Shown piece after piece: positions 14,518 to 26,962 of a DNA stretch of 64,000 nucleotides (the first letter of the stretch is position 1; every line of letters starts with the position of its first letter). Position numbers and translations under genes: made by a program. The notes below the pieces were generated by a model that did not search any database, had not been told where the DNA came from, and worked only from the letters and a program-made list of their open reading frames with translations. The DNA comes from Aphrophora alni (taxonomy: Eukaryota > Arthropoda > Insecta > Hemiptera > Aphrophoridae), in contig OY740772.1 in assembly GCA_963513935.1 (NCBI GenBank), positions 107,605,797 to 107,669,796 of the forward strand, in the 5' to 3' direction.

Positions 14518-15819
14518 AATCAATTATTTGTGTGACTTTATCTACAAAGAGTCTAATCTATTTCAGGAGACATTGAAAAACATTTCAACTTATGCCCTAC
14601 AAATAGATTAGGTTAGGTTTAAATATTGGGGTTAACCCTGATAAAGTGAAATGTATATTTTAATTAAATGGAATCTCTGCATTAACAAACATTTCAATGG
14701 TTATGAGCAGTTAAGTGTTTTGGGATCCTGAATTTTTTTTTTTTTTATTAGGTTTGGTGCTGTTTACGAACCTAAAATTAAGATATGAACTAGCAAATAT
14801 TCATAAACTGTCATTTTCTTTAATATTTGATATTCAGAATAATTTTAATTTTTTTTGTATTTGTTTTAACTCAAGAAATAGGTTAATTAACACACATCAT
14901 TAGGCTATATAATAAAGGACATTTATTAATACACCTTTATTAAATATATTGAAAATATTGCTTAAAAATTTAACACATTCACATTATTAAAATATTCAAA
15001 ACTTTAGAAGGTTTAACTAAATAAAATAAAACCATATTATGACTTAGGGGTTCACACTCAGCAAAATCAGATATTGTTGACTACCTTGTACAAAGATTCA
15101 AAAGAAATAAGCAGGGGACATTGCTAAGTTGAGCTTTTAAGTGTTATTTTGCGTTAGATAAATATATTATTACTTAATTTTATTAACAATTTATTTTAAT
15201 AATTAAAATTAATTTAATGGTAATAATTACAAAAATTAAATCAAATGGGTAATAAGTACTGAAAATATTTGTTGTAATATATTCTGTATAATTTTATGTT
15301 TTGCATATAAAAAGAAAATCTATAAATATTTCTATAATGGTAGGATTGTTTGTAGTCTTTACAATATTCCAATACGTCTACATAAAATAAAGTAGATAAT
15401 GGCACTAATGTCCATTAAAAATGGCTCAATTCAGTTTAATGTCTAATTATTAAAAGCGATATATTTTAAAGTTTTACAATATGTATATATTTAGCACCGA
15501 CAAAATTCATACAAATTTAATAAATAATTGATTGTTACTTAATATATACACACATTGTGTAAAATAATGTTTATTAAGTGTTTGAATCTTATTTGCAATC
15601 TAGAATAAATCTGAAAAATATTATGTTATATTTGGTTATTAAAGCCAATACAGCTTTCACCAGTGATGACTTTCTTCGACATTCTTAAAAAATACAAAAT
15701 AGTTTGTCAGTATAAATTAAACTTTAGGTTACATTTAATTTACACGGTTATTTATTATGCAGTGTACTAAATAAGCTAGATGACAAAATTGTGTTAATAT
15801 ATACAGAATATGAACTATA
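14518..15819. other. AT-rich spacer between satellite and gene; probable 3' UTR side of the gene
   Basis: No coding signal is visible. A short GATTAGGTTAGGTT stretch near 14607 carries TTAGG units. The right part probably contains the 3' UTR of the minus-strand gene that stops at 15820. Minus-strand AATAAA-type signals (TTTATT on the plus strand) occur near 15751, 15570 and 14915, but which one is used cannot be decided. Confidence 0.6.
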
Positions 15820-16926
15820 TTATTTCGAGTTATTTCGAACTTCGATTATTACACCACCATTTCTTGAAGGATACTGGTGTTTGTTGTCCAAGTATTTGAC
15901 ATCATGGTCTCCACCTCTGTACCGACTCTTTGTAACAGTTTTTGTTTCGCTAGATTCTATAGTTTCTCGAGAATGACCGCCATTTTTAGTAGGTACAATT
16001 TTCTTTGTATAGCTTTGAACAGTATTTGTAACACTTGGCCTGACTGGATCATCAGATTTTGAAGTAATTCGTACAGTTTCTGTGTAGTCGTCGTTACTAC
16101 CTCTTCGAGTAACACTTCGATTTGTGATTTCCCCTCCATTATGGTATGTTGGTGTACGTGAAATACTTGTTGTATACGAATTTCCTGTGATTGGTGAATG
16201 GACTCTGTCGTGCCCATTAGCTAGGGGAGAACTAGTGTTACTTGATCGGAAAGAACTACTATAATCAACAACTTTATGACCGTTCTTTAAAGGTGTACTT
16301 GTAAACATTTTTCCAGACCTCTCATCTACATCTGATGACATTTTGTGATTTTCTTCTGTATCTTCACCATGTAGTGTTTTATACAATTCTGGTGCACGAT
16401 CCATCAAACCTTTCATGAAGATCTTTTTCTTAGTATCGTGTGTTGTTATACGACTGTTTGTGTAGCCGTTAACATGGTTAGCAGATTTTGTAAAGGAATT
16501 TTGGTTATAATTTCCAAAAGGTTTTCTAAAATCATCTTCTTCCTGAACTGCTTCAGAAATGTCCTTAGTACTTCTACTTATACTTGTGACAATTCCTGGA
16601 CTTTTCAATGGAGGTGGAGATTCGTCTAAGCGATGTAGATGTGGATTTGATTTGTAAACAGAATTTAAATCCCTCCCAACATCTCCAGCGTGAACGTTGA
16701 AGCTCTTACTGCGAAGTAAAGAAGATCGATAAGTCCTGGCTGGTTTTGCGGGACCTGTTGGTGAGCTGAGACCGATCGATGAAGGCGGTGATGTAGCTTT
16801 ATTAACAATCGACACGTTGATCATACTCGAGGAGTTGTGGTTAGTGTTGTTTGAGGTATTGTAACGTCCTTCCCAATGTTGTTGAGGAGACGATACTCTT
16901 TCTGCATTGCTTCGAGTGACATATAC
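15820..16926 (-). CDS. Terminal coding exon 5 (368 codons and stop)
   Basis: It begins VYVTRSNAERVSSPQQ after a TATTTTACTTTCAG acceptor and ends VIIEVRNNSK with a TAA stop. It encodes residues 772-1139. The sequence is Ser/Thr/Asn-rich and disordered. It includes a proline-rich part (SPTGPAKPARTYRSSLL), a SKSFNVHAGDVGRDL stretch, DESPPPLKSPGIV, an acidic patch (SEAVQEEDDF), many TSxSRTPT-type sites and a Thr/Lys-rich segment before a short hydrophobic-ended tail. The open frame also runs 48 nt into the intron upstream of the acceptor, but the hydrophobic residues there are intronic. No domain is recognised. Confidence 0.88.
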   Translation of the reverse strand, partial: VYVTRSNAERVSSPQQHWEGRYNTSNNTNHNSSSMINVSIVNKATSPPSSIGLSSPTGPAKPARTYRSSLLRSKSFNVHAGDVGRDLNSVYKSNPHLHRLDESPPPLKSPGIVTSISRSTKDISEAVQEEDDFRKPFGNYNQNSFTKSANHVNGYTNSRITTHDTKKKIFMKGLMDRAPELYKTLHGEDTEENHKMSSDVDERSGKMFTSTPLKNGHKVVDYSSSFRSSNTSSPLANGHDRVHSPITGNSYTTSISRTPTYHNGGEITNRSVTRRGSNDDYTETVRITSKSDDPVRPSVTNTVQSYTKKIVPTKNGGHSRETIESSETKTVTKSRYRGGDHDVKYLDNKHQYPSRNGGVIIEVRNNSK

Positions 16927-18452
16927 CTGAAAGTAAAATATTTGGGATAAAAAGCAAGAAATTATGATAAACATATATCTGGAAATGCTTCGTTTTCTTG
17001 CTGCCCGCCATTTCGTTTTTTAAAATAAAAAATGTTACAACTTTGAAAATAGATAAAATATTGAATTTAGATTATGTATACAAATATAAAATGCAACAGT
17101 ACTAAAAATAAAATCTTTATTTCAAATATTTTAAAAATTTTGGCCGTTGAAAATTGCTAATGTCACATATTTTAAAAACCATTAACTTTACAAAAAATGT
17201 ACAAGACACAAAATAATTTCGTATTTTAATGATGAAATTTTATCCATAACGATATCAGAATTTCTAAGCCATGTCATTATCTTTTAAAGCATGTCGCTAA
17301 AATTGTCACCGAGTTAGCCAGTAATTAATAATTCCAAAAAATCGCCACTGATCCAATAAGTTAGTAAGAATACAGCAAAATTTTGAATGAATCATGGTTT
17401 CTCCTGGTTTCAAAGTTATTTGATAATGATGGATTGTTCGTATTATAAATATCATTTAATCAGACATTTCCCATCATTTGTGTATAATATAATAAAACTA
17501 ATATACATTATTTTGGAAGTACAAATCAACTTATAAAGTGTTACACTTAGAGCATAAAAATCAAAACACTGTTGATGTTTTTCAAGTTCTAAGTTTATCG
17601 TTTGATAACGAGAGTTGATTTATACTCTCGAAACGTTATGTAATATTTTTTCTATATACACAAATGATGCTAAATGTCTGATTAAACCATATTAATATTA
17701 TGTCTCTAAAATTATTTGTGAATTTATTGCTAATAAATCTCACACTACTGTAATTGGGTTCAATGTTTGGTAAAATATTTTTAATAGTAATTAGTCATGT
17801 GTTCTTTTATTAAAACTACAATAAATGAGAGGGAATTCAATTCTAAACTGTACAGTATATAACAATCAACAAAGTTAAATGTTAAAGTAAATAACATACA
17901 TGATCCAAATACTTTATCAAATAACATAGAAATCAAAAAGGAAGCTTTTCAAGTAATTATTTCAATAATAATAAATAATATTGTTTATTGTGTTTTAAAT
18001 ATTAATATTATTACTATTTCTTATTAGCTTCAAACTATAAATTTCTTTTGAATATGGTTTATACAGTATTTATGATACAGCTTTATAAAGTATTTTGATC
18101 ATAAACAGTTGGCATAAAATTAAAATTCATATTTGCATTTTCTAAATTATAATTTTTGTGAGGCCACCTGGGAAATAGAGTCATTGCCTTTAATCCAGGA
18201 AGAACACCTGTTCTCCAGAGTTAACTACCAATCTCTTTGTACAATCTCATCACTGTATATGACTAAAAAGTATTTTGTGTTATTCTTTATTGAACAAATA
18301 TAAAATGATGTTTGAATCACAAGCATATATAGTTACAGTAATTTATTTTGATAAAAGAGTACCGAATTATCTAGTTTTAGATTTTTTGTCTGTTGTATTC
18401 GATTGGTTTTTTGAATAACAGAAAGGTGATATAAATTGAACATGAAATTTAC
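16927..18452 (-). other. Intron between exons 4 and 5
   Basis: AT-rich, with no extra exon visible. It contains one foldback element (17455-17686) carrying a degenerate hammerhead-like motif. Nothing else can be supported. Confidence 0.7.
17455..17686. repeat. Foldback element with 32-bp arms
   Basis: Arms 17455-17486 and 17655-17686 are inverted copies differing at about two positions (TTTAATCAGACATTT against AAATGTCTGATTAAA). The right half contains TTGATAACGAGAG and CTCTCGAAACG, a stem flanked by core-like bases. The same right-end sequence (TGTTTGATTAAACCATATTA) recurs near 45160 beside a related motif. Confidence 0.8.
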
Positions 18453-18636
18453 CTGTTTCTTAAGTTTTTCTTCATCATGTAACTTTCTAGGAAGAGTTTG
18501 AATGCCACCTCTGTCTGTGTAATCAATAACATGGTTTATTGTATGCTGACTGTTTATCCTGTCATTTAACAATCTCCCTGTGGATTTGCTTAGGCGTCCC
18601 AAGGTACTACTTCCAGTATTTGATAGCTGGTGGTTC
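18453..18636 (-). CDS. Coding exon 4 (184 nt, 61 full codons)
   Basis: The acceptor is GGTTTGTTTCAG and the donor AAACAG|GTAAAT. The first base completes the Arg codon split with exon 3. It then encodes residues 711-771, running from NHQLSNTGSSTLGRLSKS to LPRKLHDEEKLKKQ and ending in phase 0 as exon 5 requires. The sequence is polar, with a charged C-terminal end that could be helical. The exact phase match on both sides is the main evidence that exons 3, 4 and 5 belong to one transcript. Confidence 0.85.
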
Positions 18637-18683
18637 CTGAAACAAACCAAAACAAAGTTTGAGTAATGAAACCAATAACGCCC

Positions 18684-19531
18684 ATCAGGGGCGTAGTTAG
18701 TTTCTCGGAGGCCCCAGTGAGAAGGTACAAATGGGGCCCCTAATTGTGATTGCCAAACGTGAATTCATGGGTTTTAATCTAATTTATATATGCATTATAT
18801 TATAAATTAGATTTAACCATACGTAAACTATTATGCATACTTAATTTCACAAATTTGAAAAACAATGGTATCAAATAATGGGATGTTATTAATTGTTTGA
18901 TTTAAATTTATATTTTTGTACAAAGTTAGTCACTCACTTATAGTGACTATAAGATCAACAGGATCAAAACACGTGTTATTTAGGAAATAAGATCTTCACC
19001 AAACTAAAATAGTAACGCTTTTTCAAAATTATAATAACTTTGTCTTGCATGGGGTAAATTAATTGAAGTTTTTATAAAATTAATATTATGTTACTGCATT
19101 ACTAATAATAAATGTAAAGCAATTTCAAGTAATAAAAACAAAGACTAAAATTTAACAAAACAAAGTCCAAATTTTCTTGATATCAGGAAAATAAATTATT
19201 TATTCAACAGTAAAAACATTGATTACATTTGAGATTTGATGATTTTCTTTCTTGGTTTCATATCGGCAAAGATATCAATGTTAAGCTGTTGTGCCCTTTC
19301 ATTTTCTATTGGAAATAGAGTCAAACTACTTAGACATTCTTGAGTCTTCTAAGTTAGTTTTTGATCAATTTTAATTTAGAAAATGATTTTTCAGCTTTGT
19401 TTTACTGTACCAGGAAAAGTTACCAGCAAGCATCAGGATAGCTAGAAGTCAAATAATTACTAGAGATCTTCATTCTGGGACCCTGACTATGGGAACCCCA
19501 GTGCTGTGCACCTAACCTATACTACTGATGT
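18684..19531 (-). mobile_element. Decayed hAT DNA transposon
   Basis: The lower end reads ATCAGGGGCGTAGTTAG and the other end, in inverted orientation, ATCAGTAGTATAGGTTAG, resembling the CAGGGGCGTAG termini common in insect hAT elements. Between them, the minus strand still reads ENERAQQLNIDIFADMKPRK up to a stop at 19223, typical of the C-terminus of hAT-type transposases. Upstream pieces (AEKSFSKLKLIKN) lie in a frame broken by stops. The element is short (about 0.85 kb), so it is an internally deleted, dead copy. No convincing 8-bp target duplication is seen. Confidence 0.65.
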
Positions 19532-20089
19532 CCACGTGTTATTAAAATATTAATATTTAAAAACACATATTACCTCTTTTTTTTAATAATGAATTAATTT
19601 TGTCATAAAATATCATAACACTTTGCTGTATGAATGTATTGCAATAGTACAAGACAGAGTCATGTTGATATGTGGTAGTAACAATTTGGTATGTTGGTAA
19701 CAAGTAGAAGATGAACAAATTATGGAGGAAAGTTGTCATTTCCTAAATCTGATCAAAAACATTGAATGAACAGCAATTATTATCCGAAGCTTAATACCGA
19801 AAATAAATTTTGTAATTATTCAGGTTTTATCATACATTTTTTAATGAGATCTATAATTATTTGGATTTTATCATAAACTTTAAAATACCATAAATGAAGC
19901 TTACGCTATCTTTGGTGTTTATTTAATAAATTAGATAAAGTTTTTAAAATATTATTATTTTTGGAGGATTTAAAATCATAAATCCTTTTTTGCTGTGCAT
20001 AACTAGATAACCCAAGGTAGATTATTTAAAATATTTTTTTCTAAAAGGTACTAAAATACTGTAAGAACTTAAATTTCAAAATAATTTTT

Positions 20090-20265
20090 TCAGGGTCTCA
20101 TTTATAGTGAGTATGGATTTGTCAATCTCGAGTAACCTAACTGAATGCCTCTCTTTTATCTTTTCTATCGTGTTTCTCTTGACCAACTCAGAGTATTCGA
20201 AGACTAGGAGTTCATTTCTCCTGTTTCTTTCATAGTTTTTTTTATAAGGTCTTGTTGACAGCAAG
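20090..20265 (-). repeat. About 260-bp interspersed repeat, copy 1 (truncated)
   Basis: It shares the inverted diagnostic blocks GAGTATGGATTTG, CTCTCTTTTATC and TCTTGACCAACTC with the other copies listed as this family. It looks SINE-like in size and dispersal, but no tRNA-type promoter boxes could be recognised. Confidence 0.75.
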
Positions 20266-20539
20266 ATTTTTCAACACCAACAAAAATAAATTGTGACTCT
20301 TTAGTTTATATAATATACTGATGTTTTAAAATTATTTGTAATATATCTAACATACAAAAGAGTTTGTAGAGGAAATTTTGTTTTTATTATCTTATTTTTT
20401 GTTGCTTTATTGTAGTGACATAATATTTTAGTTTTATTTTTGCTGAATAATTGATTTTACAAATTCAATGACAATATGGTTTCATCTAAGATGGGTGTGG
20501 AACTAAAAATTATCATTTTAAAGTTTTAAACATTGAATT

Positions 20540-20745
20540 TCGTTGCTGTTGTTTAACATCACCCTATAAAAAAAGGAAGAAGAGAAAATAAAATAAAGAC
20601 CCCTTAGCTATTGTATGCTCTAATGACATCAGGGTCGTATGCAAACAAGAGTTGGTCAAAAACGATCTTATAGGAAAGATGAAAGCAATCAATATAACCC
20701 AAGACTACATGAAAAGGTAGATCCAGCACTTACATAGATTCCTAG
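20540..20745 (+). repeat. About 260-bp interspersed repeat, copy 2
   Basis: Carries TGTTGTTTAACATCACC, then CATCAGGGTCG, AAGAGTTGGTCAA and GACTACATGAAAAGGTAG, in family order. The 3' end is diverged. Confidence 0.75.
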
Positions 20746-20764
20746 TGTATATATTCTGCTTTCC

Positions 20765-21695
20765 AAAATTTAAACATAATATGCTAGCATTTTGTAACGT
20801 AAAAACTCTAAATTTAAAAATAATATGCTATCATTTTGTAACGTAAAAACTCTAAATTTAAACATAATATGCTAGCATTTTGTAACGTAAAAACTCTAAA
20901 TTTAAACATAATATGCTAGCATTTTGTAACGTAAAAACTCTAAATTTAAACATAATATGCTAGCATTTTGTAACGTAAAAACTCTAAATTTAAACATAAT
21001 ATGCTAGCATTTTGTAACGTAAAAACTCTAAATTTAAACATAATATGCTAGCATTTTGTAACGTAAAAACTCTAAATTTAAACATAATATGCTAGCATTT
21101 TGTAACGTAAAAACTCTAAATTTAAACATAATATGCTAGCATTTTGTAACGTAAAAACTCTAAATTTAAACATAATATGCTAGCATTTTGTAACGTAAAA
21201 ACTCTAAATTTAAACATAATATGCTAGCATTTTGTAACGTAAAAACTCTAAATTTAAACATAATATGCTAGCATTTTGTAACGTAAAAACTCTAAATTTA
21301 AACATAATATGCTAGCATTTTGTAACGTAAAAACTCTAAATTTAAACATAATATGCTAGCATTTTGTAACGTAAAAACTCTAAATTTAAACATAATATGC
21401 TAGCATTTTGTAACGTAAAAACTCTAAATTTAAACATAATATGCTAGCATTTTGTAACGTAAAAACTCTAAATTTAAACATAATATGCTAGCATTTTGTA
21501 ACGTAAAAACTCTAAATTTAAACATAATATGCTAGCATTTTGTAACGTAAAAACTCTAAATTTTAACAAATTATGCTAGCATTTTGTAACGTAAAAACTC
21601 TAAATTTAAACATAATATGCTAGCATTTTGTAACGTAAAAACTCTAAATTTAAACATAATATGCTAGCATTTTGTAACGTTAAAACTCTAAATTT
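20765..21695. repeat. 44-bp minisatellite, about 21 units
   Basis: The unit, containing ATGCTAGCATTTTGTAACG and AAAAACTCTAAATTTAAAC, repeats every 44 bp with almost no divergence. Changes are confined to the second unit (GCTATC), one unit near 21560 and the last. This uniformity implies recent expansion or continuing homogenisation. It lies in an intron and has no coding potential. Confidence 0.97.
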
Positions 21696-22604
21696 AAATA
21701 TTACAGTTCAAGAAATAAATAAACTTTAAAGTAGTCGAAATAAATAATGTTTACAGTCAACCAAAGAGGATGTAATCTGAATAAAATATATTGTTTCTCT
21801 CATAACCAATACCAGAGGAATTAATTTTTTTAATTATAAATTTTTGGTCAATTTTAATGACCTTATTATCACGATTAATTAATTTATGATAATTTCGTAG
21901 TAGAATTATTTTAAATATACAGTTATTTTATTTAAACTTTTAAATAAATACTAATAGAATGGTTACTGAAAAATTCTCAGCTTGATTATGAAAATATCGG
22001 TTTTTAGTCTGGAAAGTAAATAGGTGTTTTAAATCATCAGAAGCATCTAACCAGGACTATTGTATAAGAAACCGTAAGTTAAAAAAAATATCAAACCACT
22101 GGGCATGTTTCTAAATTGTAATTTTTGTAAAGACAACACTCCAACACAAATCAAATATTTTGATGACCACTCTAAACTCTTTATGACATAAAAAATAAGT
22201 GGTTAAACTTTGAGGCACACCTTCATTAGATATAATCTTGGACAGACTCCAAAGGCCGATGGCTATGCAGAATGAACCAGCAAGCGTCCTACTTTCCCAA
22301 GACAGGTTATATGTTTGTCAGATCTGTTCTTATGTAACTCAACACTTATTTTATATTTGAAAACATTTCATATAAAAATAATAGTTGTTTATCTTTGCTG
22401 TAAAATTGAAAATGTAATTTTATCTTTCAATTACATACACCTCCATATAAACAATGTAAAGTATAAACATAGTCTATTAGACATTGAAGGAGTGGGGGCG
22501 CAAAAGTTTATTCACCTGGTCTAAGAAGATAAGACCATTGCTTCAACAAATTGGTATATTTAGAGTAGTTATAATAATTACTATTAGAGTATTTTTAAAA
22601 TACA

Positions 22605-22835
22605 AACCCTCAGGGGCTTATTTCAGTGAGTAGGAAAGGCAATCTTGAGGGAAACTTAGATGTAAAAATTTCCTTCAGATGATCTTTAGTTAAATCCATA
22701 TTAATCTTCACTATCAGGTCTCTCTTGACCAACTCTTGTTCTTTTCTTATCTTTATTAAAGTATTTGAGGGCTAGGAATCTTTATTTTATGCAATTTTCC
22801 TTCTTTTTTTTGAAGGTGATGATGATCGAGTGGTT
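22605..22835 (-). repeat. About 260-bp interspersed repeat, copy 3
   Basis: Inverted copy: CTCAGGGGCTTATTTCAG at its 3' side, then TCTCTTGACCAACTCTTGTT and TATTTGAGGGCTAGG. Confidence 0.75.
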
Positions 22836-23494
22836 TTTAGCCTTTAAAGAACAAGAGAAATTAACTAATATATAAATTCTAGTTAATACTTGCATATGAG
22901 ACCATGAAATGCCCAACTATTCTAGATAATACATATCTTGGTCGTAATTTTATTCAGGTTTGAATGTAGGCTCAATTTTTAAAACCATTGGACGAGAAAA
23001 ATCAGTAAATAAATTTCAAAATCCTGAAAAAAGAAAAAAATCTTTTTTAGGGTAATTTTTCACCCGAACATACCAATAGCTCAATTCAAATACTCAATCC
23101 AACATACCAATAATAGCTTATTTTGTGGAGCATTAGAATCTGAATTGAATAATATTTAAGGTATAGAAAGAAATGTTAAAATTATAATCTCCAAATTAGA
23201 AAAACCAAATTCTACCAGGTGTCAAAAAACAATTGGTTGGTTAAGTAACTTAATCTAGAGTTTTTTTGTTGTTATTGTAAAAAAAAAAATAAAATAAAAA
23301 AAAAAATAAAAAAAAATAAAAAAATCATATTTTGACATCAAGGCAAATTTAATCTCAACCCAAAAAGAGGTTTTTGGGGGACACTCAAAATTTTCAAATC
23401 TAAAGCCCCATCGAGTAATACAATATTACCAAAAAAATTCAATTAATTTCAGTGATAAGGAAAATAAATTGCAATAATTGTTGTAGCGCTCTCG

Positions 23495-23675
23495 TGTTTA
23501 CATACAGATAACGACGATTCTGGTGAAGAACGGACGATTTAAAAACATTCTTTACGGTTTCCTGAGGCATTGAAACGTGAAAATCAATCAAAAATAAAAT
23601 AAAGTCTTAATATTTTGACGAAACCCAACTTTACCTTACCCTATACTTCGTATACTGGGTTAGGAAAAAGCGTAA
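23495..23675 (+). repeat. 3' fragment of the about 750-bp interspersed family
   Basis: Matches the 3' part of the full copies (46350-46475 and 56390-56525): TTTCCTGAGGCATTGAAACG, then a run ending CTTCGTATACTGGG. The 5' part is absent. Confidence 0.7.
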
Positions 23676-24167
23676 AGATATTCTAAAAATCACACGTTAC
23701 AGCCTATTTTAGTCACCTGCGACGTCATCCAATAATTGTTGTTAACACAAGACTTTCTCTGAGGATTTTATAGATCCTCACGTCATTTGTAAATTCGCAT
23801 ATTGTCTGTAAAGCAATGAGTCATTCAAAAGTGAAAGAGAAAACCGAAACACCAGCAACTGCTAATTGAACATATGATAAAATATAGTGACTGGAGCGCG
23901 ACGCCATGTTTGGCCGGCTCAAGGCCAAACCGAACCCAATATGAATTCTAATTTTTGCGCAGGTTTGAAAAGAAAACTAACCATTGGTTGTGCCTACACT
24001 AGCAGTTGGCTGAGTGGGTGTGTAGAGACTTATATAGAGTGCTCGGTCTGACAAAGATTCAACGTAAACATTGACAACAAGAATAGATTACTTGGGTGAT
24101 GGATTAGCTCTAAAACTTTGTATTCAGATCCTAAACGTACGTAATGGCGTGTTGTACGTTGAAATTT

Positions 24168-24427
24168 TTTATTGTTGTTTAAAGGCAAAAAACCTTCCTG
24201 ACATCATCGCTTGATAAAAAAAAAGAAGAAAAGTATATTAAAAAAACCCCACAGTTCTCGAATGCGCTATTAGGTCAGGGTCAGAAAAGAACAAGTATTG
24301 GTCAAGAGAGACGAGCTAGGGAAGATGAAAGAGAGGTCTAACCTAGAACTATATGAAAAGAGGTGTACACCAAACTAAAACCTCCCGGCTTGCCAACCCT
24401 GTACTCTCTATAAGTGAGCCCCTGAAG
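24168..24427 (+). repeat. About 260-bp interspersed repeat, copy 4 (near full length)
   Basis: Runs from TTGTTGTTTAAAGGC through TTAGGTCAGGGTCAGAA, TATTGGTCAAGAGAGAC and GATGAAAGAGAGGTC to TATAAGTGAGCCCCTGAAG. It defines the family's apparent ends together with the copy at 49855. Confidence 0.85.
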
Positions 24428-25019
24428 TATGTTTCAATTTGTACTTTTAATTTTCCATTTACGAAATATAAAAAGAATTGTGATAGTGCTAAGATAAAAG
24501 ACCCTTGTACATGATAGATTATTTTCACCATGACTGTAGTATATTCGTCTAAGGTATTTTACAAACCATTCTCAAAAGCTGGTGGTTCAATTAACTCTAC
24601 ATCTTGAAGTTTGTTTTAAGGTTTGTATCACATTGATGATTTAAAATTTTTTTTTTTTTTTTAGAAAATTGCTTATGATGAAATTAATACGAGACTGTAA
24701 GTGATTTCACTCATTAGGCTATCTAAATAAAGATTTGTCTGATATTTACAATTTCGTGTAGTGTAGGTGTAACAGTGGTTGATTTGATGTTGGTAAAAAA
24801 AGCATATAATGGTTGTTCGATTTTTTTCTTGTAGTTTTAAAAGGAAAAATCTCTAGGTCAGAGATTATTTTGATTTTTTATTAAAATTTTCCCTCCAGTT
24901 TGTTCTACTCTAATGCTCCGATATTGGTATAGCTTGTAATATTTAGGTAATATATTTTGAAGCTCCGAGTTCGAATTCGCGAAATTAGTTCGTACGTATC
25001 TGGCTCCAGAATGAGGTAA

Positions 25020-25065
25020 ATAGGTTAGGTTAGGTACGTTAGGTTAGGTTAGGGTAATTGGTTGC
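25020..25065 (+). repeat. Short interstitial TTAGG run
   Basis: Several GGTTAGGTTAGGT units, interrupted once by GTACG. It matches the insect telomere repeat, but the run is far too short to be a telomere. Confidence 0.8.
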
Positions 25066-25299
25066 ATTTTCTAAAAATGGATGGTCTGAACGACAAATTT
25101 ATCATTTTTTTTTGCAAGACAGGTGTTTCACAGGTTGATTAGATTTTAGTGAAACATCCCTTTGTGTCACTCCTCAAGAAAACATAAGTGGTGTTTCAAA
25201 ATGGTGTTCTATAATGCTCCGATTTTTATAAAACTTATAATTTATATGTATTGTGAAGTTCTGAATTCGAATTTGACTTACGTTCATAAGTAGGCCTAC

Positions 25300-26005
25300 T
25301 CCACATAAAAAATATAAAAAACATCAAACGTGGCTATACGTTTTAAAGTAATTAATGTAGAAGTCCTGTAGCTTTTGTAAAGGCGTTTTATTTTCATTTA
25401 AGGTATAGGTGAGGTTTGATTATAAGAATAACAGAATAACATACTGTACTTCAAATATTGAATATATTATATAATAAAGAGACTTAGCGATATAGATATA
25501 CAAACTTTAGCATTAAACGTTGGCTATACGTTTTAAAGTAGTTTATGTATAAAAGTCCTGTAGCTATTGTAAAGGAGTATTATTTTCATTTAAGGTATAG
25601 GTGAAGTTAATTGATTATAAGAATAACATAATTCATATAACACAATGTCATGCGCACTTTAAATATTTAATACAATATAATATAGAGACTTCGACGAGGG
25701 TATAGAAATGCAAATGAAAATTTTAACATTATTTGTTTGACACGATTTAGGTACTTTTTGAAAAGAAGAATTTACTATTGAAGAGATAGGTTATGTTAGG
25801 TTAGGTGAATAAACTATCAAATATCATACTGAAAATCACAACATTCCGTGCGTACTTTAAATATTTAATACATTATAATAGAGAGACTTTAACGATGGGA
25901 TAGAACTGCACTTTTTAACAATCAATCTTGTCGACACATTTTAAGGCAGCATATGTAAACAAAATTCCTGTACGCTTATGTAAAGGTATATTTTTAATTT
26001 AAAAT
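25300..26005 (+). repeat. Degenerate tandem repeat, about 195-bp unit, 3-4 copies
   Basis: GGCTATACGTTTTAAAGTA recurs 192 bp apart (25331 and 25523), followed each time by GTCCTGTAGC, ATTTTCATTTAAGGTATAGG and an ATAAT..AGAGACTT block. Later copies (about 25740 and 25920) are more decayed. Confidence 0.7.
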
Positions 26006-26754
26006 ATATGAATGATATTTCCTGACAAGGAAGGTAAAATTAATTTCTTTTTAAATGGTTCTAAGGCGTAACTGATCCTCAACAACCGCAACACCCACGA
26101 ATGATGAAATCAAACACGGAAGTGTTCATGAACCCGATCGTTTTGTACATGTTAGACTAATACAGTCCGTACAACATATAATAAACAACTTGACTTATGA
26201 CGCAGTTTGAAAAGCTGTTAGCAATTTGTTGCGTAAAAGTTACCCAACGACGAGAACAGAACGCGGAATGACGGAGGTAATAGTGACATACTGATAGTTA
26301 TGAGTGTAACACTGCCTTATTAGGACAAATTATGCGGCAGTGTGTAGAGAATCTCGCTCTGGATACCTTAAAAGTACAGTAATGTAATAACTGGATATAT
26401 TTGCAATAATATATCTGTAATTAATTATGTAATACGTTTAAATAACAGTCTACAAGTTTTCAAACGAGTTTCAAGGTATTCATTTTATTAACAATAAACT
26501 TTGATTATAAATAACTAGCTGGAACCGAGCAGTACTTCCGCGCATTAGTTATGAGTGACATAAACATAACCTCATATTCAACTTAATAAATAGTTGAAAT
26601 CACCTGTTTAGACAACTTTGTTGTTGACGACGCTGGCGATAAGTCTGCAACTTTTCCTCCGCAAATATTTTAATTAGATAAAATAATTATGTCTGTACGT
26701 AAGCACGATAGCGACCACAAAAATTAAGATATGAAAATACAATTTAGTAAAGAG

Positions 26755-26962
26755 AAACCTATTGAAAAGCACACACACAAAATGTCAAAATGGCGGCCAT
26801 ATTTAAAAGTTTTTTCTTCAAATTTCGTGTTATTCAACACATTAAATTGGATACAAAATTGCATTTTTAAATTGTGCATATAACGATACCAAAACCAATA
26901 GTCTACGATGACAAATAGGGAAGTTTTTGTCAAAAATGCGAACCCTGACAAACTAATAAAAT
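26755..26962 (-). repeat. Inverted fragment of the about 750-bp interspersed family
   Basis: On the minus strand it reads TTTGTCATCG, TTTAATGTGTTGAATAACAC and GGCCGCCATTTTGACATTTT, in the order of the central part of the copies at 46100-46270 and 56150-56280. Confidence 0.75.

Noticed and set aside
15957..16217. 86-codon minus-strand frame inside the last exon
   Set aside because: A different frame of exon 5; the exon 5 frame is longer, is joined in phase to exon 4 and ends in a proper stop.
20765..21695. Regularly spaced repeat resembling a CRISPR array
   Set aside because: Units are contiguous 44-bp copies without unique spacers, in a eukaryotic intron.
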